A stretch of 64,000 bases of DNA, taken from Shewanella mesophila (lineage in GTDB: Bacteria; Pseudomonadota; Gammaproteobacteria; Enterobacterales; Shewanellaceae). The notes beneath the pieces are model-generated. The model was given only the letters and a program-made list of their open reading frames with translations. It ran no database searches and had not been told where the DNA came from. The stretch lies in NCBI RefSeq assembly GCF_019457515.1, contig NZ_CP080421.1:1302001-1366000 (forward strand), in the 5' to 3' direction. A program made the position numbers and the translations under genes. This document shows positions 56,249 through 64,000 of this stretch, piece by piece. Position 1 is the stretch's first letter, and every line of letters starts with the position of its first letter.

Positions 56249-58297
56249 ATGGCTGAGTTTATGACCGAACAGATAAGAAATCTGGCGGTGCTCGGACACA
56301 CTGGAGCGGGTAAATCCTCACTGCTTGAGGCGTTACTGTTCCAAGGTAAGGCGATCACCCAAAAAGGCAGGGTGGACAAGGGCACAAATCATGCTGATTT
56401 CACTGCCCAAGAAAAAGACCATCGCCATAGCCTTGAACCTTCATTCCTCAATCTTGATTTCGACAACCATCACATCAACTTTATAGATACTCCAGGTCTT
56501 CCTGACTTTTTTGGTAGAGCCTTGTTGCCACTGCCCGGTGTGGAGACTGTTCTGCTAGTGATCAATGCGACAACGGGTATTGAAACGATAACCCAACGCG
56601 CCTTTGAGGCGGCAAGAGCTCAAGGTAAAGTGGTGCTCATTGCCGTGAATCATATCGACGGTAACGCTGGGATCTTGCCTGCATTGCTCGATGATATTCA
56701 AACTCGATTTGGTCACCGCTGCTTACCCGTTAACTTACCTAATGCAGCGTTAGATAGCGTGATTGATTGTTATCTTCATCCTGAGCCACAGCTGCAAGCA
56801 GACGCGCTATTTCATGATATCGCCAGTGCCCGCGATGAGCTGGTCGATACAGTGTTAGAAGAAGATGATGATTTGATGGCGCTCTATTTAGAGCAGGGAG
56901 AATCTCTCACTCCCGAGCAACTACACGCGCCCTTAGAAACGGCATTACGCATGGGACACTTAGTGCCGATCTGTTTTACTAGCGCCGAAACAGAGGTCGG
57001 TATTAGCGAGCTACTTGAACTGATCATTAAGCTATGCCCTAATCCGCTTGAGGCCAATCCACCGCAGTTTTTAAAAGGATTTGCCGACCAAGCCAAGCCA
57101 GTTGATGTCACGCAAGCCGCCGATGATCATGTGCTCGCTCATGTATTTCGGGTCGCGATCGATCCTTTCTTTGGCCGGATGGGCGTGTTTAGAGTGCATC
57201 AAGGCACGATTCAATTGGGAATGAAGCTCTTTATTGGTGATGGACGTAAACCTTTTAAAGTCAGTAGTTTATTTAAGTTACAGGGTGATAGACAGATCGC
57301 GGTGACCTCGGCCATTCCTGGGGATATCTGTGCGGTATCTAAGGTCGATGAACTTAACGTCGGTGCGGTATTGCATGACAGCCATGATGAAGATGAGTTT
57401 TGTTTGCCAGAGCTTAACCTACCTCAACCTATTTTTGGCTTGGCTGTTTCGGCGAAGCGTCGTGGTGACGAGCAGAAAATTGCCGAAGTGCTCCATAAAT
57501 TGGTGGTGGAAGATCCCAGTCTGCACATAGCTAAAAATGAAGCTGAAGGACAGACTATTTTACAAGGGCAAGGTGATCTGCATCTGCAGATCGCACTTGA
57601 AAAAGCGCACGATCTATTTAATGTCGATATGGATACCGATGTGCCCGCCGTCGCCTATCGTGAAACGATTATGGCAACAGCCAAAGCTCGTTATCGCCAC
57701 AAGAAACAATCGGGTGGTTCGGGGCAGTTTGGTGAGGTCGAATTGGAAGTCGAGCCTTTACCACGGGGAACGGGTTTTGAGTTTGTCAGTAAAGTGGTCG
57801 GTGGCTCGGTGCCTAGCCAATATATCCCAGCGGTAGAAAAGGGGGTTAAGGAAGCTATGGGGAGCGGCGCTTTGGCTGGGTATCCTATGCAAGATGTGCG
57901 GGTGTCTCTGTTAGACGGTAAGCATCACAGTGTGGATTCGAAAGAGATAGCGTTTGTGATGGCAGGTAAAAAAGCCTTCTTAGATGCTGTGCATCAAGCT
58001 CAAGCGGTTATATTGGAACCCATAGTTGAGATGACGGTTACCGTTGCTCAGGAGCATGTTGGCGATATTACAGGCGATATCAGTGCTAATCGTGGCATTA
58101 TTTGTGGTACCCAGGCGCAAGCGAATGGCAAGGTCGAGGTTGAGGTTGAAGCCCCCTTAGCGACAGTAGATGACTACTCTACCAGACTTAAATCGTTGAC
58201 TGGTGGTGATGGGCAGTTTGCGATGACCTTTAGTCGCTATGATGTGGTGCCAGATCATGTGCAGCAACAGTTAGTTACCGAAGCAAAGCGTGATTAA
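56249..58297 (+). CDS. Elongation factor G paralogue
   Basis: A 682-residue translational GTPase of EF-G shape. G1 is GHTGAGKSS (residues 16-24), G3 DTPG, and G4 reads NHID in place of the usual NKxD, so nucleotide specificity may be altered. Domains II-V follow: FFGRMGVFRVHQGT, the domain III/IV block KQSGGSGQFGEVELEVEP and HHSVDSKEIAF. The main EF-G is normally encoded in the str operon, so this is a second copy whose role is unclear. A strong AGGAGG site supports the first Met. Terminator 30 bp after the stop. Confidence 0.88.
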   Translation: MAEFMTEQIRNLAVLGHTGAGKSSLLEALLFQGKAITQKGRVDKGTNHADFTAQEKDHRHSLEPSFLNLDFDNHHINFIDTPGLPDFFGRALLPLPGVETVLLVINATTGIETITQRAFEAARAQGKVVLIAVNHIDGNAGILPALLDDIQTRFGHRCLPVNLPNAALDSVIDCYLHPEPQLQADALFHDIASARDELVDTVLEEDDDLMALYLEQGESLTPEQLHAPLETALRMGHLVPICFTSAETEVGISELLELIIKLCPNPLEANPPQFLKGFADQAKPVDVTQAADDHVLAHVFRVAIDPFFGRMGVFRVHQGTIQLGMKLFIGDGRKPFKVSSLFKLQGDRQIAVTSAIPGDICAVSKVDELNVGAVLHDSHDEDEFCLPELNLPQPIFGLAVSAKRRGDEQKIAEVLHKLVVEDPSLHIAKNEAEGQTILQGQGDLHLQIALEKAHDLFNVDMDTDVPAVAYRETIMATAKARYRHKKQSGGSGQFGEVELEVEPLPRGTGFEFVSKVVGGSVPSQYIPAVEKGVKEAMGSGALAGYPMQDVRVSLLDGKHHSVDSKEIAFVMAGKKAFLDAVHQAQAVILEPIVEMTVTVAQEHVGDITGDISANRGIICGTQAQANGKVEVEVEAPLATVDDYSTRLKSLTGGDGQFAMTFSRYDVVPDHVQQQLVTEAKRD

Positions 58298-58326
58298 GAT
58301 GAAATAGATACTATGGTTAAGTAAAG

Positions 58327-58350
58327 GGAGAGCCGAAGCTCTCCTTTTTT
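58327..58350 (+). terminator. Intrinsic terminator after the EF-G paralogue
   Basis: GGAGAGC-CGAA-GCTCTCC with six T following. Confidence 0.92.
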
Positions 58351-58452
58351 ATTTAAGTCTATATCGGTTTAATTTTGATATAGAAGGTGTGTTATATATG
58401 TATCTCTATTTTATCGTGAGCACTGCTACTAAGTGTTTATACCTGTTGATGG

Positions 58453-59754
58453 ATGAAGATAGATCTTATGACCTCAAACTATTCCCATTTAATTCATATC
58501 CGTGATCACTCTGAGTTAGTGTTATACGAGCTCATTCCTGATGTCGTGTGGATATTTGATTTAGATAAACATGGTTGGTGGTGGGGAAATTCTGCCGCAT
58601 TACGCTTTTGGGGGCTTGAGCAATTAACGCAGCTGATAGATAAGGATCTCTCTGGGGATACCCAAGGAGCGAAAGATCGCACTGCACAAACTTTTGAGTT
58701 GGCGGCTCAAAACGGTTTAACGGTCGATCCATGGACCACTTATCCAAATGGCAAGCCTAAAACACTCTATATGCGTCATCGCGCTGTGTTGGTGGGGCCC
58801 AATAAACATCGCGCCATCATTGCCTACGTGAATGAAGAGGTAAACCTCGGTGACACGCCTGAAAATCTGCTGTTAGTGGAGGCGATGCGCTATACCAGTG
58901 TGCTAGTGACCAGTTTTACGTTTGAGGGTGAGCCGATAGTCGAAAACCCAGCGGCGACCCAAGCCTATAAGCATTTGTCTCGAACAGACTTAGTTGATAA
59001 CCATAGTTTCTTTTCTAGCCGCTTTCTTGACCCAAGTGAAGGAAAACGGGTATTGGAGACCGCTATCGCGCAAAAAGGCGGCCAATGGACCTGTGAGGTG
59101 ATGACATCCGCTGGCATACGTAAACATACGTTAGATTTGCGTATCACTCGCCATCCATTAACAGGAGATTTTCTGTTGTTGATGTCCGAATATGATGTAT
59201 CGCCCCTGCATGCAGCGCTTGACCAAGCACGGCAGGCGCAAGAGCAATTACGTCAGCTAGCACACTATGATGCGGTAACTGGCATCCCATCCTTGCACTA
59301 TCTGTTGGCTAAGGAAGCTGAATTGGTTGAGACGGCAAAGAGCAACGAGTCGTTATTGGCTGTTTTATATCTTGATTTAGATGGATTTAAGCAAGTGAAT
59401 GATAATTTTGGCCATGAGGCGGGCAATCAGGTGTTAACCAATATAGCCAATAGACTCAGTGTTATCGCACAGGGGAAAGGCCAAGTGGTGCGGATTGGTG
59501 GTGATGAGTTTATCCTGTGGTTAGATGGCATAAACCAGCGCCAAGAGATCTGCCGTATAGCAGAGGAGATAGTGGCTAAGGTTCAGCAACCTATAGCGCT
59601 AGCTGACGCTTTAGATCCTGTCGTGATGAGCGTTAGTGTCGGTATTGCTTATTACCCTGATCATGGGGATAGTTTAGAAGCCTTAATTCAGGCTGCTGAC
59701 AATGCCATGTATCAAGTTAAGCATCAGGGCAAATGTGCGGCGCGAGAGGCCTAA
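58453..59754 (+). CDS. PAS-containing GGDEF diguanylate cyclase
   Basis: A 433-residue cytoplasmic signalling protein. Two PAS-like regions come first (about 20-130, with VLYELIPDVVWIFDLDKHGW, and about 138-250). A short coiled segment with ALDQARQAQEQLRQLAHYD joins to the GGDEF domain (about 275-430): intact active site GGDEF at residues 349-353 and the metal region LYLDLDGFKQVND. The inhibitory RxxD site five residues before GGDEF is absent (QGKG...). It makes cyclic di-GMP. A second Met at codon 6 could also be the start. Confidence 0.9.
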   Translation: MKIDLMTSNYSHLIHIRDHSELVLYELIPDVVWIFDLDKHGWWWGNSAALRFWGLEQLTQLIDKDLSGDTQGAKDRTAQTFELAAQNGLTVDPWTTYPNGKPKTLYMRHRAVLVGPNKHRAIIAYVNEEVNLGDTPENLLLVEAMRYTSVLVTSFTFEGEPIVENPAATQAYKHLSRTDLVDNHSFFSSRFLDPSEGKRVLETAIAQKGGQWTCEVMTSAGIRKHTLDLRITRHPLTGDFLLLMSEYDVSPLHAALDQARQAQEQLRQLAHYDAVTGIPSLHYLLAKEAELVETAKSNESLLAVLYLDLDGFKQVNDNFGHEAGNQVLTNIANRLSVIAQGKGQVVRIGGDEFILWLDGINQRQEICRIAEEIVAKVQQPIALADALDPVVMSVSVGIAYYPDHGDSLEALIQAADNAMYQVKHQGKCAAREA

Positions 59755-59837
59755 TGTTAAGCCAAGCCAGCAAAGAGTCTGACTGATTATTCTATGCTGG
59801 CTGAGTTTGCTAGACGTCCACCATTATCTATATGGCG

Positions 59838-60692
59838 TTATAGCTCGTTAGCTTCGCTGATCCGTTCGCGCTTTTCCTGCTCTTCTTCGAGCGCGGCTTG
59901 GATCTCTTCTAGTACCGAATTGACATCGGCACTGTGAGTATCTTCAATGAATTCACCGGTTAACTTAGTATTTGGGGTGAGTTTAGCTTTTTCGTATAAC
60001 GCCCACATCTCTTTAGCGTATTTGGTCTGCGCAAGTGCTGGTGCAAACTGCGAATAGTAGTGGGTCATATTATTCACATCACGTTCGAGCATCACTTTGG
60101 CATTGTTGTTGGCTGATGCATCGACGGCTTGGGGGAGATCGATGATCACTGGGCCGTTATCGTCGAGTAACACGTTAAATTCAGACAGATCACCATGGAC
60201 TATGCCCGCGCATAACATACGCGTGATATATCCCATCATCACATCGTGATCGGCGATAGCTTGCTCTGACGTTAGCATAACGTCATTGAGTCGTGGTGCC
60301 ACATCGCCGTTAGCGTCGGTGATCAGCTCCATTAACAAGACGCCATCGAAACAACCAAATGGGGTGGGGACTCTAATATCGGCGGCGGCACATTTATAAA
60401 GCGCATCGACCTCGGCATTTTGCCAGGCTTGCTCCTGTTGTTCGCGACCATAGCTTGAACCTTTTTCCATCGCTCGGCTGCGACGACTATTTCGGCTCTT
60501 TCTACCTTCTTGATATTGAGCTGCTTTTTTGAAGCTTCTTTTTGTAGCTTCTTTATATACTTTGGCACAGCGGATCTCTGTCCCACAACGTACGATGTAG
60601 ACAGTAGCTTCTTTACCACTCATTAATTGGCTAATCACTTCATCGACGAGACCATCGTCAACCAGTGGTTGTATACGTTTAGGCGTTTTCAT
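59838..60692 (-). CDS. RIO1-family serine/threonine kinase
   Basis: A 284-residue atypical kinase. Signatures are the ATP lysine in IRCAKVYKEAT, HGDLSEFNVLL (the catalytic Asp) and VIIDLPQ, the metal Asp. A basic insert RKSRNSRRSRAMEKGSSYGRE sits between the lobes. It resembles bacterial RIO kinases such as PA4780; targets unknown. Coding frame ends in a Glu-rich tail. Confidence 0.9.
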   Translation of the reverse strand: MKTPKRIQPLVDDGLVDEVISQLMSGKEATVYIVRCGTEIRCAKVYKEATKRSFKKAAQYQEGRKSRNSRRSRAMEKGSSYGREQQEQAWQNAEVDALYKCAAADIRVPTPFGCFDGVLLMELITDANGDVAPRLNDVMLTSEQAIADHDVMMGYITRMLCAGIVHGDLSEFNVLLDDNGPVIIDLPQAVDASANNNAKVMLERDVNNMTHYYSQFAPALAQTKYAKEMWALYEKAKLTPNTKLTGEFIEDTHSADVNSVLEEIQAALEEEQEKRERISEANEL

Positions 60693-60899
60693 TGCGCCGT
60701 TATACCTTACTTCAAGACGGGATGGTACCTCTTGAAGACTAAATTATGTGAACTTGGGGCAATTTAAGCGGTTCAAGGTGATTTTTCGTGTTTCATGGGA
60801 CTAAAAATGCGTTAAGAAAAGCTCTCCTTATCTCCTGTGTTCGCCTCAGGACTATAGCGCTAGGGGAAACTGAGGCGTTTTGTCGTACTCTTATGTCGG

Positions 60900-61469
60900 T
60901 TAGTGGGCGTATTTATGTTTAACCGCTTCGATCAAGGCTTGCCATTGTGGGTATTCTGCCAAGCTGCTTTTAAGATCGCCCCAAGGTGACATAGTGATAG
61001 CTTGATTGTCTGTATGAGTTAATTGAGTTGATTCATAGAGATAATAAAATGCCGATGCTCGGTAGTTTGCAGCGCAATGGATCAAAATATCCTTATCTTT
61101 ATTGGCATCCATAATGGTGAAAAACTGCTCAACATCCGCTAGCGTGGGTCGCTGCCAGTCCACTGAAATATGTGCGTATTGCATCTGTGCTTTAGCCACC
61201 AGCTCGGCCTCATTTTTATGTCCATTAGGATTGTCATTTGGAATGAGATTAATGACTAAATCGATGCCAGCTTGTTTTAGCACATCAAACTGCTCAGTGG
61301 TTGGAAGTCCCGAGGTGATAATGGTATCACTGTTAAGTTTTATCGCCTTAATATCGGACAAACTGGTCGGTGTGATTGCTGCATGAGCAGACATAGCACT
61401 ACTCATGAGTATGGCTACGCGGATGACAAACCAGGTTAATCTCTTGTTTAAATCGATGAGTGGGCGCAT
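60900..61469 (-). CDS. Small phosphatase (DUF442/protein-tyrosine-phosphatase-like), exported
   Basis: A 189-residue protein with a hydrophobic N-terminus (about 13-30, ...MSSAMSAHA) that suits a signal peptide. The mature part has LVINLIPNDNPNGH and HCAANYRASAF, a Cys-containing loop with Arg five residues after Cys rather than six as in classic CX5R enzymes, as in DUF442-type members. It may act on periplasmic or outer-membrane substrates. AAGGA upstream. Confidence 0.78.
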   Translation of the reverse strand: MRPLIDLNKRLTWFVIRVAILMSSAMSAHAAITPTSLSDIKAIKLNSDTIITSGLPTTEQFDVLKQAGIDLVINLIPNDNPNGHKNEAELVAKAQMQYAHISVDWQRPTLADVEQFFTIMDANKDKDILIHCAANYRASAFYYLYESTQLTHTDNQAITMSPWGDLKSSLAEYPQWQALIEAVKHKYAH

Positions 61470-61659
61470 AGTTTATATCCTTGATTTATAGTTTAAACTG
61501 CTGGCTTATGAGGGTACACCTGAGGTGCGATTAAGCGTTACATATTGCGACTTACTTGGCAATGAGTAGGTGAGGATATTCACTCGAATCGAGTACAATG
61601 GCTCCTTGTTGGGGATACTTGCGAGGTCACTTTTTGAGACAACTTTTTGAGGAAAGAAT

Positions 61660-62010
61660 ATGAAAATTGAACGTGTTAATCCGACGCCGCGCTGGTCAGA
61701 TGCAACTGTTTTTAATGGGATTGCACACTTTGTCGAAATCGCCGAAGACACGACTGCTGATATGCAGGGTCAAGTTAAGCAGATTTTAGCGCAAGCCGAA
61801 GCGACACTGACCAAGGTTGGCAGTGATAGAGCCTCTGTGTTGTCTACCACCATTTATGTTACAGACTTTGCTCACTTGGCGATTTTGAACGAACAGTGGG
61901 ATGCGTGGTTTCCCCAAGGCTGCGCGCCGAGTCGTGCATGTGTTAAAGCCGAACTCGCCGATCCTAACTATTTGGTTGAGATGACTTTTGTGGCGGCCTG
62001 TAAACCTTAA
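61660..62010 (+). CDS. RidA-family protein
   Basis: A 116-residue trimeric-fold protein. The C-terminal block has the conserved Arg in PSRACVKAELADPNYLVEM and the family's VFNGIAHFVEIAED start. RidA hydrolyses reactive enamines and imines from PLP enzymes; some members of this branch lack that activity, so the role is tentative. AGGAAAG site before the ATG. Confidence 0.87.
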   Translation: MKIERVNPTPRWSDATVFNGIAHFVEIAEDTTADMQGQVKQILAQAEATLTKVGSDRASVLSTTIYVTDFAHLAILNEQWDAWFPQGCAPSRACVKAELADPNYLVEMTFVAACKP

Positions 62011-62331
62011 ATTGGTCGACGTTGATAAAGCTCATGGCGTATGCAAGTACTTGTTTACGCTTGTGCCACTGGCGACTCGATCGCACTGCTAAGTAGAGCA
62101 AAAGCGTGATGTTAATCCATCGCACTTTTTAATCTATTGTCAGTCAGATTATTGAGCCTAAAACCGCGGCGTGAAGCGCTTGTTTACCTTTGTTTTGCTG
62201 CGCTATTCAACCGTGGCTACCCTTAGATCGGTTTATTTTCTAGCAGTCCCTGTTTGCTTGTTGTTTCATCAGTTATAGTGGGATCAGATTCAAGCTTTAT
62301 CGACACATTGTGGATGATAATAGGGGGATTG
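62011..62331. other. Intergenic region before the lipoprotein-sorting gene
   Basis: No convincing gene; only a weak hairpin with a T-run near 62105-62130 was noticed. Confidence 0.4.
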
Positions 62332-63111
62332 ATGAATAGGGATTCAAGGAAGATAGTTCATGTTTTTGTTGGGTTATTATTGGTGGTGCTAGCGCCGCTG
62401 GTGAGTGCGGATGAGCATGTATTAGATGCTCGTGATATTGTACGTCAGTCGGATGAACAGATGCGAGGAGCCTCCAGCTATAGCGTGGCGACGATGAACA
62501 TTATCCGCCCTGATTGGACACGTTCCATGACCATGAAAAGTTGGACTAAAGGGCAAGACCTTTCACTGGTTTTGGTGACCGCTCCAGCAAAAGATAAAGG
62601 CAGCGCTTCACTCAAGCGTTATAAAGAGATGTGGAACTGGATCCCATCGATTGAGCGCGTCATTAAGATCGCCCCCTCAATGTTGAGTCAATCATGGATG
62701 GGCTCAGACTTCACTAATGATGACCTCATCAACCAATCTTCTATTGTTGTCGATTATGACCATCAGCTGATGGGGCAAGCGGCTATCGATGGTGATAACA
62801 GTTACATTATTGATGCGCTGGCAAAGCCCGATGCGCCAGTGGTGTGGAATAAGGTGCGTTTATGGATCTCCACAACCAGCTTTTTGCAACGACGTGTCGA
62901 GTTTTATGATGAGTTTGATGAGCTGGTTAATATCTTAGAAACCTCCCAAATCCAGGAGCTTGGTGGCCGTATGTTAGCCACCAAAATGGCGATGTACCCC
63001 GTCGATAAACCGGGTCAAAGAACCGAACTCATTACCCATGAAGCTCAGTTTGATTTCGATATTGAAGACAGTTTTTTTTCACAGCAGCAGATGAAAGCGT
63101 TACGGGATTAA
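62332..63111 (+). CDS. Outer membrane lipoprotein-sorting protein
   Basis: A 259-residue exported protein of the LolA-like sorting type. Signal peptide 1-24 (FVGLLLVVLAPLVSA); then MRGASSYSVATMNIIRPDWTRSM, KDKGSASLKRYKEMWNWIPSIERVIKI, SWMGSDFTNDDLI and VRLWISTTSFLQRRVEFYD, the family's set. ATG 62332 follows GGGGG and starts the signal peptide; the frame is open further upstream. The permease gene is on the same strand beyond a MITE, so it probably partners an ABC system. Confidence 0.88.
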   Translation: MNRDSRKIVHVFVGLLLVVLAPLVSADEHVLDARDIVRQSDEQMRGASSYSVATMNIIRPDWTRSMTMKSWTKGQDLSLVLVTAPAKDKGSASLKRYKEMWNWIPSIERVIKIAPSMLSQSWMGSDFTNDDLINQSSIVVDYDHQLMGQAAIDGDNSYIIDALAKPDAPVVWNKVRLWISTTSFLQRRVEFYDEFDELVNILETSQIQELGGRMLATKMAMYPVDKPGQRTELITHEAQFDFDIEDSFFSQQQMKALRD

Positions 63112-63120
63112 CGCGGTATA

Positions 63121-63281
63121 ATACCAATCAGTATAAGAAAGTGATCTACTCAGCGTGTTTTAGCGCTTTCGATGCTGTGTTAACGAGTTTGACCGTAGAA
63201 CAACTATGCTCTTCACTCGTTGCCTTGCCTCATAAGCGCTAAATTTTCGCTGAGCGATCATATCTTTATACTGATTGGTAT
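63121..63281 (-). repeat. MITE with 16-bp terminal inverted repeats
   Basis: A 161-bp element starting ATACCAATCAGTATAA and ending with its reverse complement. Inverted relative to the one at 10672 and lacking its 110-bp insertion. It sits 9 bp after the lipoprotein-sorting gene and ends 22 bp before the permease ATG. A translated frame on the minus strand (ending LTQHRKR) belongs to the element and is not a real gene. Confidence 0.88.
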
Positions 63282-63303
63282 AAAGTCGATTGAGGGAAGA
63301 GTT

Positions 63304-64000
63304 ATGTTGGTGAAACTCGCGTGGCGAAATCTTTGGCGACAAAAACGACGGACGCTACTAACCGCGTTGTCCTTGGCGTTAGCACTGTTTTTGTCACTCT
63401 TTATGCGCAGTATGCAGGAGGGGAGTTACCAACATAATATTGATAATAGTGCACGTTTCTCTACAGGATTGGTGCAACTCTCGCACCCTGACTTTGCTCA
63501 GAGTCAAAGCATAGAAGATCTACTTCCTCAAACTGACCACTTTATTTCGCCCGCAATGACCTTGCCACATGTGAGCTATCTGCTGCCGCGTATTGAATCA
63601 TTTGCACTGGCATCGGCTGGTGAGCGCTCCAAAGGGGTTATGGTGATTGGCGTATTGCCAGAGCAGGAGGATGAATACTCGGGCATTGCCAGTAAGTTGG
63701 TGGCTGGTGAATTTATTACACATGATGATCAGTCGGTGCTGATTGGTGAAGGGCTTGCGCAAACCTTAGCGCTGAGCGTGGGCGATGAGATAGTACTTTA
63801 TGGTCAAGGCTACCGCGGACAAACCGCCGCGGGGTTGTATCGGGTAAAAGGCGTGCTGCATTTTCCGCTGGCCGCGCTTGATAAACAGCTCGTTTACCTC
63901 CCGTTACCGCTGGCGCAAACGCTCTATTCTACTGGGGCGCAGGTTACCACTTGGGTATTGCACAGTGATGAATTGTCACGGATCCCCGCCTTAAAGGCTG
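63304..64000 (+). CDS. ABC transporter permease, FtsX/LolE/MacB type (3' end outside window)
   Basis: ATG 63304 after GAGGGAAG opens a frame of 232 codons to the window end. It begins MLVKLAWRNLWRQKRRTLLT, a basic cytoplasmic lead, then a membrane helix (about 20-38) and a long periplasmic region with VMVIGVLPEQEDEY, LIGEGLAQTLALSVGDEIVLYG and VKGVLHFP, the MacB/LolE periplasmic-domain pattern. The remaining helices are beyond the window. With the preceding sorting protein it suggests an envelope lipid or lipoprotein exporter. Confidence 0.86.
   Translation, partial: MLVKLAWRNLWRQKRRTLLTALSLALALFLSLFMRSMQEGSYQHNIDNSARFSTGLVQLSHPDFAQSQSIEDLLPQTDHFISPAMTLPHVSYLLPRIESFALASAGERSKGVMVIGVLPEQEDEYSGIASKLVAGEFITHDDQSVLIGEGLAQTLALSVGDEIVLYGQGYRGQTAAGLYRVKGVLHFPLAALDKQLVYLPLPLAQTLYSTGAQVTTWVLHSDELSRIPALKA

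Noticed and set aside
63160..63342. A 60-residue minus-strand frame with YTNQYKD and RQRVKSI
   Set aside because: It lies almost wholly within the MITE and the same peptide comes from the element at 10672; it is repeat sequence, not a gene.

Overview
The window looks like a chromosomal segment of a marine Shewanella. It carries a complete sodium-pumping NADH:quinone reductase operon (nqrA-F), a pfaR-pfaA-pfaB-pfaC-pfaD cluster for omega-3 polyunsaturated fatty acid (EPA-type) synthesis, a large TonB-dependent receptor beside a lipoprotein pullulanase, a GlyGly-CTERM protein, and short miniature inverted-repeat elements (MITEs). The genus call comes from recognising gene families and gene order by eye, not from a database search.

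Layout. 1-4.3 kb: a cut-off GAF/HD-GYP gene, the sulfhydrylase metY with a probable MetJ operator, a cold-shock/DUF3465 fusion, and a decayed divergent transporter/AraC-regulator pair. 4.5-10.5 kb: nqrABCDEF, with a 41-codon reading frame fitted between nqrB and nqrC and a terminator after nqrF. 10.7-16.2 kb: a MITE, a truncated hemoglobin, a monooxygenase-like protein, a CRP-like regulator, YgjV, an RsuA-type pseudouridine synthase, a DUF3300 protein and a VOC protein.

16.2-19.4 kb is an accessory island. It has no integrase gene but reads like a small, decayed integron cassette array: two genes with NTF2-like folds are each followed by a closely related 55-bp attC-like hairpin, one cassette is bounded by an exact 11-bp inverted repeat, two ORF-less units differ by a clean deletion between short direct repeats, and fused IS110 and IS91 fragments interrupt the last unit.

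19.4-28.7 kb: a PhoP/PhoQ-like two-component system with a PepSY protein, divergent from a GlyGly-CTERM surface protein, with paired response-regulator-like boxes between them; then a cytochrome b561, a beta-barrel protein, an orphan ModA-like protein, a zinc-ribbon protein and a penicillin-acylase-type hydrolase. 28.9-36.4 kb: TonB-dependent receptor and three-module pullulanase, together probably serving alpha-glucan use.

36.4-55.1 kb, minus strand: pfaR, pfaA (six tandem acyl carrier domains), pfaB and pfaC joined by one-base TAATG overlaps, then pfaD. The phosphopantetheinyl transferase needed to activate PfaA (pfaE) is not in the window. PfaR looks like a domesticated IS481-type transposase that has lost its catalytic residues. 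55.5-64 kb: a small lipoprotein, an EF-G paralogue, a diguanylate cyclase, a RIO1 kinase, a small phosphatase, a RidA protein, and an outer-membrane-lipoprotein-sorting protein followed by an ABC permease cut by the window edge, with a second MITE between them.
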